Positions 26,726 to 34,799 of a DNA stretch of 64,000 nucleotides are shown one piece after another. Numbering within the stretch: the stretch's first letter is position 1; the number at the start of each line of letters is the position of its first letter. Position numbers and translations under genes: made by a program. A model generated the notes under the pieces. It was not told where the DNA came from, ran no database searches, and saw nothing but the letters and a program-made list of their open reading frames with translations. Where the stretch lies: the NCBI GenBank assembly GCA_001603005.1, contig LVAJ01000001.1:1-64000 (forward strand). The letters are read 5' to 3'. The stretch comes from Clostridiales bacterium Firm_04 (GTDB taxonomy: Bacteria > Bacillota > Clostridia > Oscillospirales > Ruminococcaceae).

Positions 26726-28285
26726 ATGGCGGCGAAAGGCATCGTCAAAGGAATCATCACAGCAGCAGTAATCTGCGGACTTGCGGCAGGCGGCTGGGGA
26801 CTGTACCGGCATTTCGGCGGGCAGGTCTCACATTCGTCGGAGAAAGTCTTTGTACAGAAGGTCGCAACGCTCAATACGGTAGACGGCGCGAATTTGTTCG
26901 CGCACGATTTTGCCGGCGTCATCGTTGCGCAGAAGACCGTCGATGTCAAGTATGACACGCAGCAGACGATCGGCGAGATCCTCGTCAAGGACGGCGATGA
27001 GGTCAAAAAGGGAGACAAGCTCCTGACCTACGACGTCGAGCAGATGCAGGTCAGCATTGACACCGCAAAGCTTGAGATCGAGCGCCTGCAGAATGAGATC
27101 GAAAGCTGCAACAACGAGATCGCGCAGTATGAGCGCGACAAGCAGACTGCTGACGGCGACGCTGCGGTATCTCTGACCGCAAGCATCTTGCAGCAGCAGA
27201 GTCAGATCAAGAAAACGGAATTTGAGATCAAGAAGAAGAACCTCGAACTTTCCAAGCTGGAAAATTCGCTGGACAGCGCCTATGTTGTCGCACCGATTGA
27301 CGGCACCGTGAAGGACGTCAAGGAGCCGGGCGGCAGCAATGAGGAGCAGATGATGATGATGTATGACGAGGGCGACAGCGCCGACGTCATCATGAAGATC
27401 GCTGCGGCGGGCGCATACCGCGTCAAGGGCGTGTTCAATGAGCAGAACAGCGGTCAGATCAAGAAGGGTGCAAAGGTCTATCTGCGCAGCCGCATTGACG
27501 AGTCGCTTGTGCTGCCGGGCACGATCTCCGAGATCGACTCCAGCCCGCAGAGCAACAATCAGGAAATGTATTACGGCATGAGCGATGAGCAGACGACCTC
27601 TGCAAAGTATGCGTTCTATGTCGAGCCGGAATCGCTGGACGGCTTCCTGCTCGGTCAGCATGTGCTGATCGAAATGGATAACGGTCAGCAGGATGCAGAC
27701 AAGAAGGACGGTCTCTGGCTGTACAGCAGCTTCGTGCTCTGGGACGGCGACCGCAACTATGTCTGGGCAAAGAATGAGCACGATCAGATCGAAAAGCGCT
27801 ATGTCGAGATCGGTGAGATCAACGACGAGGGCGGCGACTGTCAGATCCTTTCCGGTCTGACGATCGACGATTACATCGCATATCCGGCGGATTACATCGA
27901 GGCTGGTCTCGGCACGACCATGAACAAGTCTGATAAGAATATCCCTGACAATGTCATCATCGGCGATCCGAACGAGATGAACGGCATGGAAGGTATGGAA
28001 GACTTTGAAGGTATGGAAGACTTGGAAGGCATGGAAGACTTGGAAGGCATGGAAGGCTTGGAGGGCATGGAAGGCTTAGAGGGCATGGAAGGTCTGGAAG
28101 GCGAGCAGGACAAAATGCAGGCTGACGCGGACGGCAACATGACCTATACCGACGAGGACGGCGAGACCTACCAGTTCGATGCGGACGGCAATCTCATTTC
28201 GGGCGGCGAGCAGCTGTTCGATCAGGAGACGAGCGGGGCGGATCCCGCACCGGAAGCGGATGCGCAGCCGGAAACCGAAAACTGA
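26726..28285 (+). CDS. HlyD/MacA-like membrane-fusion adaptor with acidic repeat tail
   Basis: The product is 519 residues. One N-terminal TM (residues 5-28) is followed by a beta-barrel/lipoyl region (DVKYDTQQTIGEILVKDGDEVKKGDKLLTYD) and an alpha-helical hairpin of about 105-185 rich in Glu/Gln/Lys. The second lipoyl half is DSAYVVAPIDGTVKDV and adaptor beta domains follow. From residue 420 the tail has six and a half copies of a Gly-Met-Glu-x-Leu-Glu hexapeptide, then an Asp/Glu-rich segment with two D-x-D-G-x blocks. The next gene (ATPase) starts 15 nt downstream. Such adaptors link an inner-membrane exporter to the outside. In a Gram-positive they act on the cell surface. The substrate is unknown. 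Confidence 0.85.
   Translation: MAAKGIVKGIITAAVICGLAAGGWGLYRHFGGQVSHSSEKVFVQKVATLNTVDGANLFAHDFAGVIVAQKTVDVKYDTQQTIGEILVKDGDEVKKGDKLLTYDVEQMQVSIDTAKLEIERLQNEIESCNNEIAQYERDKQTADGDAAVSLTASILQQQSQIKKTEFEIKKKNLELSKLENSLDSAYVVAPIDGTVKDVKEPGGSNEEQMMMMYDEGDSADVIMKIAAAGAYRVKGVFNEQNSGQIKKGAKVYLRSRIDESLVLPGTISEIDSSPQSNNQEMYYGMSDEQTTSAKYAFYVEPESLDGFLLGQHVLIEMDNGQQDADKKDGLWLYSSFVLWDGDRNYVWAKNEHDQIEKRYVEIGEINDEGGDCQILSGLTIDDYIAYPADYIEAGLGTTMNKSDKNIPDNVIIGDPNEMNGMEGMEDFEGMEDLEGMEDLEGMEGLEGMEGLEGMEGLEGEQDKMQADADGNMTYTDEDGETYQFDADGNLISGGEQLFDQETSGADPAPEADAQPETEN
27983..28099 (+). repeat. Tandem 18-bp coding repeat (GMExLE units)
   Basis: About 6.5 in-frame units of 18 bp with the pattern GGY ATG GAR G(A/G)Y TTG/CTG GAR lie in the adaptor gene. 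Unit variants differ by single bases. Unit length is a multiple of three, so copy-number change would keep the frame. Confidence 0.85.
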
Positions 28286-28300
28286 CAGGGAGTGTGTACA

Positions 28301-29125
28301 ATGGTTTTTGATCTGAAAGGTATTTTTAAGGATTATATGCAGGGCAAAGAGGCTGTCCCTGTTCTGAAGGATATCACACTGTCAGTGGACGACGGCGAAT
28401 ATGTTGCGATCATGGGACCGTCCGGTTCCGGCAAATCCACACTGATGAATATTATCGGCTGCCTCGATAAGCAGACGAGCGGCGATTTCATGTTCGACGG
28501 CACGGACGTCATGCAGTGCACCGACAGACAGCTTTCCGAGATCCGGAATGCGAAGATCGGATTCGTGTTCCAGAACTTCAATCTGCTGCCGCGTCAGTCG
28601 GCGCTTGAAAATGTCGAGCTGCCGCTGCTCTACGCGGGTGTCTCCAAAAAGCAGCGCCGCGAGCGCGCGATCGAAGCCCTGAAGCGCGTCGGGCTTGAGG
28701 ACAGAATGGAGTTCAAGCCGACACAGCTCTCCGGCGGTCAGAAGCAGCGCGTCGCAATTGCAAGAGCGATCGTCAACAAGCCGCGCCTGCTGCTCGCGGA
28801 CGAGCCGACCGGTGCGCTGGATACCAAGTCCGGCGATCAGGTCATGGAGCTGTTCAAGGAGCTGAATGATGAGGGCGTGACCATTGTGATGATCACGCAT
28901 GAGCCGGATATCGCAAAATGCGCAAAGCGTGTCATGTATATCCGCGACGGTCAGATCCATTCCGGCGCGTTCAATACGCGTGAGGCGGCTGCTGCACCGG
29001 AAAGCGCGAAGCAGGAGCCCGCGGCAGAAGCAGCACCGGCACAGGCGGCTGCTGAACAGCCCGCAGATGCAGAAGCACCGGCAGCAGATGTGCAGGCGGT
29101 ACAGGAGGCAGCAGAAAAGGCATGA
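28301..29125 (+). CDS. MacB-type ABC transporter ATP-binding protein
   Basis: The product is 274 residues, starting at the ATG at 28301 behind GGGAG; a GTG three codons upstream is less well placed. Walker A is GPSGSGKST, the Q-loop QNFNLLP, the signature LSGGQKQRV, Walker B RLLLADEPTGALD and the H-loop ITHEP. Residues after about 225 form an Ala/Glu/Pro-rich tail (KQEPAAEAAPAQAA and similar) not found in standard LolD/MacB ATPases. It pairs with the permease at 30936. The stop overlaps the next adaptor start by 4 nt. Confidence 0.93.
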   Translation: MVFDLKGIFKDYMQGKEAVPVLKDITLSVDDGEYVAIMGPSGSGKSTLMNIIGCLDKQTSGDFMFDGTDVMQCTDRQLSEIRNAKIGFVFQNFNLLPRQSALENVELPLLYAGVSKKQRRERAIEALKRVGLEDRMEFKPTQLSGGQKQRVAIARAIVNKPRLLLADEPTGALDTKSGDQVMELFKELNDEGVTIVMITHEPDIAKCAKRVMYIRDGQIHSGAFNTREAAAAPESAKQEPAAEAAPAQAAAEQPADAEAPAADVQAVQEAAEKA

Positions 29126-30888
29126 AAAAAGCGATTATTTTTCTGCTGTGCATTGCCCTGCTCGGCGGCGGCGGCTTTTTCGGTGTGAAGCAGTACCAGA
29201 AAAGCCGTGACGAAAAACGCGTCGTCGATGTCGTGCCGGTCAGCGCGATGGCGATGCCCTACTACGGATACTGGGGCAATGACAACAGCATGAACGGATA
29301 CATCAATTCTGCAAATGCACAGCGCGTCAAGCTGAATGCGCAGAATCTGGTCAAAGAAGTGTTTGTGACGGAGGGGCAGCAGGTCAAAAAGGGCGATCCC
29401 ATTCTGGAATATGACATGACGGTGGTCGAACTGGAACTCGCTGCAAAGGAAAACGATGTGCGGGTTCTGGAACAGAACATCAAAATGGCAAACAAAAAGC
29501 TGAACGAGATCCGGAACTATCAGCCCTCGGAAAATGCACCTGCACCGGTCGAACCGGATTACCCCGATTATCCCGATTTTCCGGATGAACCGGATATCCC
29601 CGATTTTCCGGAATTTGAGCCGCTGGAGCTTGAGGAGGAGGTGCCGCTGGCATTCCGCGCCGCATCCGGTGCAGGAACCGCGGAGGATCCCATTGTGATC
29701 AACTGCAGCACGCGTGCGACGGTCTATCAGCCGTTCATGCAGATGGTGATCGAGAGCAAGCGCTGCGTGGAGCTGCGCGTCTATACCGATGACCAGACCT
29801 TCCTTTACAAGTGGCTGCTCAACGGCGCCAAGCTCAAGACCGAGGATGTCACCGACTGGAAGGTGACGGACGGCGTGCTGATCGACGAGGAAACGGGCTC
29901 CGTTTCGATTGATCCGGAGGGCAGCATGCACGGTCAGCTTTCGTTCGGTATGCCGCCGGAGCTGCAGAATCAGCAGCAGACAGAACCGGAGATCCCCGAT
30001 GAGATCCCGCAGGAGGAGCCGGAGCCTTACATCCCCGATTTTCCGGAGCCGGTAAACGAAGAACCGACAATGGACTACATGTACTCCCGCGCACAGATCG
30101 CACAGATGGTCAAGGAGCAGGAGACCGAGATCAAGGATCTCAATATCAACCTGAAACAGGCACAGCTGGAGCTCGAAACCGCCCGCAAGCAGAAGAATGA
30201 CGGCAGAGTGCTCGCAGAGATCGACGGTGTTGTGAAGAAGATCGGTCAGGTGACGGACGGCGTTGCGGATGACCGGCAGGATATGAGCGAGACCGATCCG
30301 TTTGCAGAGCCGGATATCAATTCGGACTATTTCGCGGTCATTGAGGGCGAGGGCGACGTCGAAGTCATCTGCCGCGCAATGGAAATGAACCTCGATAAGA
30401 TGCAGCCGGGCGCAAAGCTCGAAGTCACTTCTTTCAGCAGCAATGCGTTCTCGGAAGCGACCGTGACCTCGATTGATCCGGAACCGGTCTCCTACGGCTC
30501 CTACGGCTGGGGCGTGAATCCGAATAATTCGTATTACAAGGTGCATGCAAAGCTGGAAAATCCGGCGGACTTCACATTCGGATACGGCGTCAGTGTGAAT
30601 CTTGTTTCAGACGGCAGCGATAATTCCGGCAGCAATTCGATCTATATCCCGCAGCATTATGTCCACAAAGAGGGCGGCGATTACTATGTGATGAAGGCGG
30701 ACGAGAATGACCGCCTTGTCAAGCAGTATGTCAATGTCGGTCTGCTGGATGTCTATGTGGAGGTCACAGGCGGACTGAGCATGCGCGACCGGATCTGTTT
30801 CCCGTACGGCACCAATGTCAAGGAAGGCGCCCGGACGAACGATACCAATGAGCCGCTGCTTTCTGATAAGATGTACGATTATTACTAA
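29122..30888 (+). CDS. Second membrane-fusion adaptor with an inserted domain at the hairpin
   Basis: The product is 588 residues. One N-terminal TM (4-24) is followed by a first lipoyl half (LVKEVFVTEGQQVKKGDPILEYD, about 76-98). Helix 1 of the hairpin is about 100-132 and helix 2 about 321-358, followed by a second lipoyl half (RVLAEIDGVVKKIGQV) and adaptor domains. Between the helices lies an insertion of about 190 residues. It is flanked on both sides by Pro-Asp-Phe/Tyr repeats (DYPDYPDFPDEPDIPDFPEF and PYIPDFPEP) and contains a compact beta-rich domain (about 180-275). The start overlaps the ATPase stop (ATGA). It is probably anchored in the membrane with the rest outside. Two different adaptors serve one ATPase/permease pair. 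Confidence 0.82.
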   Translation: MKKAIIFLLCIALLGGGGFFGVKQYQKSRDEKRVVDVVPVSAMAMPYYGYWGNDNSMNGYINSANAQRVKLNAQNLVKEVFVTEGQQVKKGDPILEYDMTVVELELAAKENDVRVLEQNIKMANKKLNEIRNYQPSENAPAPVEPDYPDYPDFPDEPDIPDFPEFEPLELEEEVPLAFRAASGAGTAEDPIVINCSTRATVYQPFMQMVIESKRCVELRVYTDDQTFLYKWLLNGAKLKTEDVTDWKVTDGVLIDEETGSVSIDPEGSMHGQLSFGMPPELQNQQQTEPEIPDEIPQEEPEPYIPDFPEPVNEEPTMDYMYSRAQIAQMVKEQETEIKDLNINLKQAQLELETARKQKNDGRVLAEIDGVVKKIGQVTDGVADDRQDMSETDPFAEPDINSDYFAVIEGEGDVEVICRAMEMNLDKMQPGAKLEVTSFSSNAFSEATVTSIDPEPVSYGSYGWGVNPNNSYYKVHAKLENPADFTFGYGVSVNLVSDGSDNSGSNSIYIPQHYVHKEGGDYYVMKADENDRLVKQYVNVGLLDVYVEVTGGLSMRDRICFPYGTNVKEGARTNDTNEPLLSDKMYDYY

Positions 30889-30935
30889 ACGGACGAATGA
30901 CTGATTTTGCCGAATAAGAATTGGAGTAGCAGAAA

Positions 30936-32237
30936 ATGTTTGAAAATATAAGACTCTCTTTGCAGGGCATTATATCGCACAAGATCCGGTCATTCCTGAC
31001 GATGCTCGGTATCATCATCGGTATTGCCGCGATCATTGCGATCGTGTCCATCATTGAGGGAACGAACGAAATGATCAAGAAAAATCTGATCGGCGCCGGA
31101 AACAATACGGTGCAGATCAGGCTGATGCAGGGTGATTACCCGTATCAGTTCGCTTACAGCCCGCTGCCGGAGAACATCCGCGTCATTACGGATTCCTATA
31201 AGGAGCGGATCCTCGCACTGGACGAGGTGGAGCGCTGCACACTGTACCGTCAGCGCGAATATGTGGACAACTTCTATTACATGAACAAGATGCTCGACGG
31301 CATCTCGGTGGTCGGAATTGATCAGGATTATCTGGAGACTGCCGGTCTCGATATTTCAGAGGGCATCGCGTTCACGGATCAGATGTTCAAGGAATATGCA
31401 AAGGTCGCGCTTGTCGATGATTCGGTCGCGCGTTCGACCTTTGAGGGCGAGGATCCGATCGGAAAGACGCTGGATATCTCGGGCGAGCCGTTCAAGGTGA
31501 TCGGCGTGGTCTCCAAGCGTTCGGGATTTGAGCCGACGATCAACTCGGTCGATGACTATTACACCTACAATCAGCGCACGGGCGGTCAGGTCTATATCCC
31601 GACCGGCGACTGGAGCATCTGCTTCCAGTATGACGAGCCGCAGCACTGCATCATTCAGGCGAAGGATACGGACAGCATGACGTCTGCCGGCAAGAAGGCT
31701 GCCGACATTCTCAATGAAAACATCCGCTCGACCGCAGCAGCCCCGGCTGAAGGCGAAGAAGGCGCCGGCGTTGAAATGAGTGCGACCAAAGCCGAGTACA
31801 GAAGCGAAAGCCTGCTGGAACAGGCAAAGGCGCTGCAGGATCTCTCGCAGTCCACGAACAAGATGCTGCTCTGGATCGCGAGCATCTCGCTGCTGGTCGG
31901 CGGTATCGGCGTCATGAACATCATGCTCGTGTCGGTCACGGAGCGTACCAGAGAGATCGGTCTGAAGAAGGCGCTCGGTGCAAGAAAGCGCCGCATCCTC
32001 GGTCAGTTCCTGACGGAAGCCGCAGTTCTGACCAGCATCGGCGGTCTGATCGGTGTGCTGACCGGTATCGGATTGTCAAGCATCATCGCGAACATCACGG
32101 AAATGCCTGTCTCGATCTCCGGAAAGGCGATCGCAGTTTCGGTCGTATTCTCCATGGTGGTCGGTGTGGTCTTCGGTCTGATCCCGTCGATCAAGGCATC
32201 GAACCTCAACCCGATCGACGCACTGCGCTACGAATAA
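30936..32237 (+). CDS. MacB/FtsX-type ABC transporter permease
   Basis: The product is 433 residues. TM1 (about 15-45, IRSFLTMLGIIIGIAAIIAIVSIIEG) is followed by a large extracytoplasmic MacB periplasmic-core domain (about 60-300). Three C-terminal TMs include the hallmark GGIGVMNIMLVSVTERTREIGLKKALGARKRRI coupling region and a final SIKASNLNPIDALRYE. Length and motif fit the MacB/LolE family. With the ATPase and two adaptors it should form a mechanotransmission exporter, likely for a peptide, lipid or antibiotic. The operon ends at the terminator 22 bp downstream. Confidence 0.93.
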   Translation: MFENIRLSLQGIISHKIRSFLTMLGIIIGIAAIIAIVSIIEGTNEMIKKNLIGAGNNTVQIRLMQGDYPYQFAYSPLPENIRVITDSYKERILALDEVERCTLYRQREYVDNFYYMNKMLDGISVVGIDQDYLETAGLDISEGIAFTDQMFKEYAKVALVDDSVARSTFEGEDPIGKTLDISGEPFKVIGVVSKRSGFEPTINSVDDYYTYNQRTGGQVYIPTGDWSICFQYDEPQHCIIQAKDTDSMTSAGKKAADILNENIRSTAAAPAEGEEGAGVEMSATKAEYRSESLLEQAKALQDLSQSTNKMLLWIASISLLVGGIGVMNIMLVSVTERTREIGLKKALGARKRRILGQFLTEAAVLTSIGGLIGVLTGIGLSSIIANITEMPVSISGKAIAVSVVFSMVVGVVFGLIPSIKASNLNPIDALRYE

Positions 32238-32258
32238 TACAAAAACCGCATACAGCAA

Positions 32259-32298
32259 AAGCACCGCCGGAACGGATTCCGGCGGTGCTTGTTTTTTT
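32259..32298 (+). terminator. Terminator of the ABC exporter operon
   Basis: A 14-bp stem (32259-32272 with 32277-32290, GCACCGCCGG core) and a GTTTTTTT run at 32291-32298. Confidence 0.92.
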
Positions 32299-32313
32299 GT
32301 GCGAGGGGGAAGC

Positions 32314-33414
32314 TTATCCGTTCAGATAGTCAATCAGACCGTCCACGACAATGCTGCCGTCCTTGGCAGTCCGCGGGGTGAACTGCAGCAGCTCCTCCCA
32401 TGTGATCGGATTCAGGGCGACGCTGTTCTCTGTGTAGTAGACGAGAATGTACTGCGCATCCTCGATGCCGAGCTTGCCGTCCTCGTTGACATCGGCAGCC
32501 TGCATCTGCGCATCGGTCAGTCCGGTATCATTTCCCGCCATTTGCTCGGTATAAGCGATCAGTGTCTGCTGTGCATCCAACGCATTCACAGCGCCGTTCT
32601 GCGTGACATCGCCCTTCCGGAGAATGTAGTTCTTGACATAGCCTGCCACGATCTCCGGCTCCGGAACTGCAAGGATCAGATTGTCGGACAAACCGAGCTG
32701 CTTTTTCACATCGCTGCGGAGCGCCAGATATTCCGCTGCCGGAACATCGTAGAACGCGCAGCCCTTTTTGCGGACAGCATAGGTTTCCTCAGCCCGAAAC
32801 GGTATAGCTGCGCGCATCTCCCATTCCGGATATGCCTTTGCGAGCAGCGCCGACAGCTTTTCAGCGTCAGCCGGATCGCAGTCGTAGGTACAGAGCATCT
32901 CGATGCTGTCGAGCTGCCTGTAGCTCTCATTGCCAGTCTTGAAGCAGTAATCCAGAAGCTGATACGCCGGGTTCAGCTTCTCATAGAGCTGATCTGCTTT
33001 TTCTGCGGTATCTGCGCGGTTTTCTGCATCCTGAATGCTGACCGCCCAGACCTGCACCGCGGGCTGATGATCTGCCGAAAAAGCGGATTCAGAGCAGGCG
33101 ATGCGGTAGCTTTCGTCAAAGACCGTTTTGCAGACCGCCAGCAGGTCTTCCTGTTTGGTGTCAGCTTCCGGCACACAGAATGCGATTTCTGCATACGGCG
33201 CCGTATCCGTTGCAAAGAGCGATTTGCCGTTCAGAGACCAGTTCGCGCGGTACAAAGTGCCGGTCTCCGGATCCGTCCAGACATCCGGATACAGTGCGCG
33301 AAATTCATTCGCATCATTCCATGTAGCGGCATAGACGGAAACGGATGCAGGCAGGGTGCAGATGATTGCAGCCGCTGCTGCCCAAATTTGAAGCATCTTC
33401 TTTCTTTTCATCAT
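32314..33414 (-). CDS. Secreted protein with C-terminal type I dockerin
   Basis: The product is 366 residues, starting at the ATG at 33414 behind AAAGGTGG; a TTG two codons earlier is not needed. A signal peptide (KRKKMLQIWAAAAAIICTLP, cleavage after VYA) is followed by about 230 residues of unknown fold, without a recognised glycoside hydrolase motif. The C-terminus is a dockerin with two F-hand repeats, KGDVTQNGAVNALDAQQTLIAY and ADVNEDGKLGIEDAQYILVYY. The first repeat lacks one of the usual calcium-binding Asp residues. Dockerins bind cohesins on scaffoldins or on the cell surface, so the protein should be secreted and assembled. No cohesin gene is in the window. Confidence 0.88.
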   Translation of the reverse strand: MMKRKKMLQIWAAAAAIICTLPASVSVYAATWNDANEFRALYPDVWTDPETGTLYRANWSLNGKSLFATDTAPYAEIAFCVPEADTKQEDLLAVCKTVFDESYRIACSESAFSADHQPAVQVWAVSIQDAENRADTAEKADQLYEKLNPAYQLLDYCFKTGNESYRQLDSIEMLCTYDCDPADAEKLSALLAKAYPEWEMRAAIPFRAEETYAVRKKGCAFYDVPAAEYLALRSDVKKQLGLSDNLILAVPEPEIVAGYVKNYILRKGDVTQNGAVNALDAQQTLIAYTEQMAGNDTGLTDAQMQAADVNEDGKLGIEDAQYILVYYTENSVALNPITWEELLQFTPRTAKDGSIVVDGLIDYLNG

Positions 33415-33557
33415 GTTCAACCACCTTTCAAATCGTTCGCGGGTTCGGACATCGGGGATGCAGCAGGCGTTTCTGCTTTCCCCCTTTACTTATATAGACC
33501 ACATCCGCAGCAAAAGGTTACACCATATATATTAACAATAATTGCCGATAAAATGGA

Positions 33558-33592
33558 GAAAACAGGCAGAACTGCGGTCGTTCTGCCTGCTT
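33558..33592 (-). terminator. Terminator of mreB
   Basis: A 10-bp stem (CAGGCAGAAC/GTTCTGCCTG, 33563-33572 and 33580-33589) is followed on the minus strand by TTTTC, just after the mreB stop at 33598. Confidence 0.85.
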
Positions 33593-33597
33593 TGCGA

Positions 33598-34614
33598 TTA
33601 GTAATATTTGATTTCCTCGGTCAGCAGCTCCTCGTATTCGTCGAGGTTTTCGAGGATCTTGCCGGTGCCCTCTGCCACACAGTCCAGCGGATATTCCGCG
33701 ACATAGACCGGCATGCCGGTCTCGCGGTTGATGAGCTTGTCCATGCCGTGCAGGAGCGCGCCGCCGCCCGTCAGGGTGATGCCCTGCTCGATGACGTCCG
33801 CGGAAAGCTCCGGCGGGGTATGTGCGAGGGTTTCGCGGATCGCGTCCATGACATTGCACAGCGGCTCATAGAGCGCGTCGCGCACCTCATCCGAGGTGAT
33901 CGTGATATTTTCCGGCAGACCGTTCAGCAGGTTTCTGCCGCGGACTTCCATTTCGGTGACGGTCGATTCCGGAAACGCCGAGCCGATGCCGATTTTGACG
34001 GCTTCTGCCGTGCGCTCACCGATCAGCAGGCTGTACTTTTTCCGGATGTAGTTGACGATCGCGAGGTCGAATGCATCGCCTGCGGTGCGCACTGAGCGGT
34101 AGGAGACAATGCCGCCGAGCGAGATCACGGCGATCTCACTGGTGCCGCCGCCGATATCGACGACCATTGTGCCGGTCGGCTCCATGATCGGGAGTCCGGC
34201 ACCGAGCGCGGCAGCAAGCGGCTCCGCGACGAGCTGAACCGGTCTGGCGCCTGCTTTTTCGGCAGCTTCCTTGACGGCGCGGCGCTCCACAGCCGTCACG
34301 CCGGACGGGATGCAGATGATGACGCGCGCCTTAGTGAACATCGTGCCTTTCAGGGATTTTTTGATAAGCTCCTGCAGCATGGTCGCGGCGATATCGAAAT
34401 CCGCGATGACGCCGTCCTTGAGCGGGTGTACGGCAATGATCGAGCCGGGCGTTCTGCCGATGATATCCTTTGCTTCCTTGCCGACCGAGCAAGCCTGATC
34501 GGTTCTGGTATTGACCGCGACAACGGACGGTTCCCGCATGATGATGCCCCTGCCGCGTGCATAGATCAGGGTATTGGCTGTGCCCAAATCAATCCCGATA
34601 TATCTGGTAAACAT
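33598..34614 (-). CDS. mreB: Rod shape-determining protein MreB/Mbl
   Basis: The product is 338 residues, starting at the ATG at 34614 behind AAAGGAG. Actin-fold motifs are phosphate 1 YIGIDLGTANTLIY, phosphate 2 VVDIGGGTSEIAV, the adenosine motif ITLTGGGALLHGMD and the connecting VICIPSGVTAVERRAV. It polymerises under the membrane and guides lateral wall synthesis. No mreC or mreD follows; the gene is monocistronic between two terminators, which in Clostridia is more like Mbl or a second MreB copy. The C-terminus is slightly extended (EEIKYY). Confidence 0.93.
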   Translation of the reverse strand: MFTRYIGIDLGTANTLIYARGRGIIMREPSVVAVNTRTDQACSVGKEAKDIIGRTPGSIIAVHPLKDGVIADFDIAATMLQELIKKSLKGTMFTKARVIICIPSGVTAVERRAVKEAAEKAGARPVQLVAEPLAAALGAGLPIMEPTGTMVVDIGGGTSEIAVISLGGIVSYRSVRTAGDAFDLAIVNYIRKKYSLLIGERTAEAVKIGIGSAFPESTVTEMEVRGRNLLNGLPENITITSDEVRDALYEPLCNVMDAIRETLAHTPPELSADVIEQGITLTGGGALLHGMDKLINRETGMPVYVAEYPLDCVAEGTGKILENLDEYEELLTEEIKYY

Positions 34615-34688
34615 GGTTTGCTCCTTTGTTTCTTTTGTTCTGATCTTGTTCTGTTGCTCCGCGCCGGACGCAGAGCCTTCCACTCTTT

Positions 34689-34717
34689 ATTTTACCACAA
34701 AAACACGCATCCGACAA
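34689..34717 (-). promoter_or_regulatory. Promoter of mreB, -35 box inside the psd terminator
   Basis: On the minus strand, TTGTCG (34717-34712), a 17-bp spacer and TAAAAT (34694-34689). The -35 box falls in the second arm of the psd terminator hairpin. Confidence 0.6.
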
Positions 34718-34735
34718 CGATTTTTGTCGGATGCG
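34699..34735 (-). terminator. Terminator of the pssA-psd unit
   Basis: A perfect 12-bp inverted repeat (CGCATCCGACAA 34706-34717 and TTGTCGGATGCG 34724-34735) with a 6-nt loop is followed on the minus strand by TGTTTTTG. Confidence 0.88.
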
Positions 34736-34799
34736 GTCATTTTCAGCATTTTGCACAAAATCCATGTCGGTTGCTGCGCTTTGTACATCAGCAATTCCG

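Noticed and set aside
27983-28099. Tandem 18-bp repeat as CRISPR or iteron
   Set aside because: It lies within a coding frame as a hexapeptide repeat with codon-level variation.
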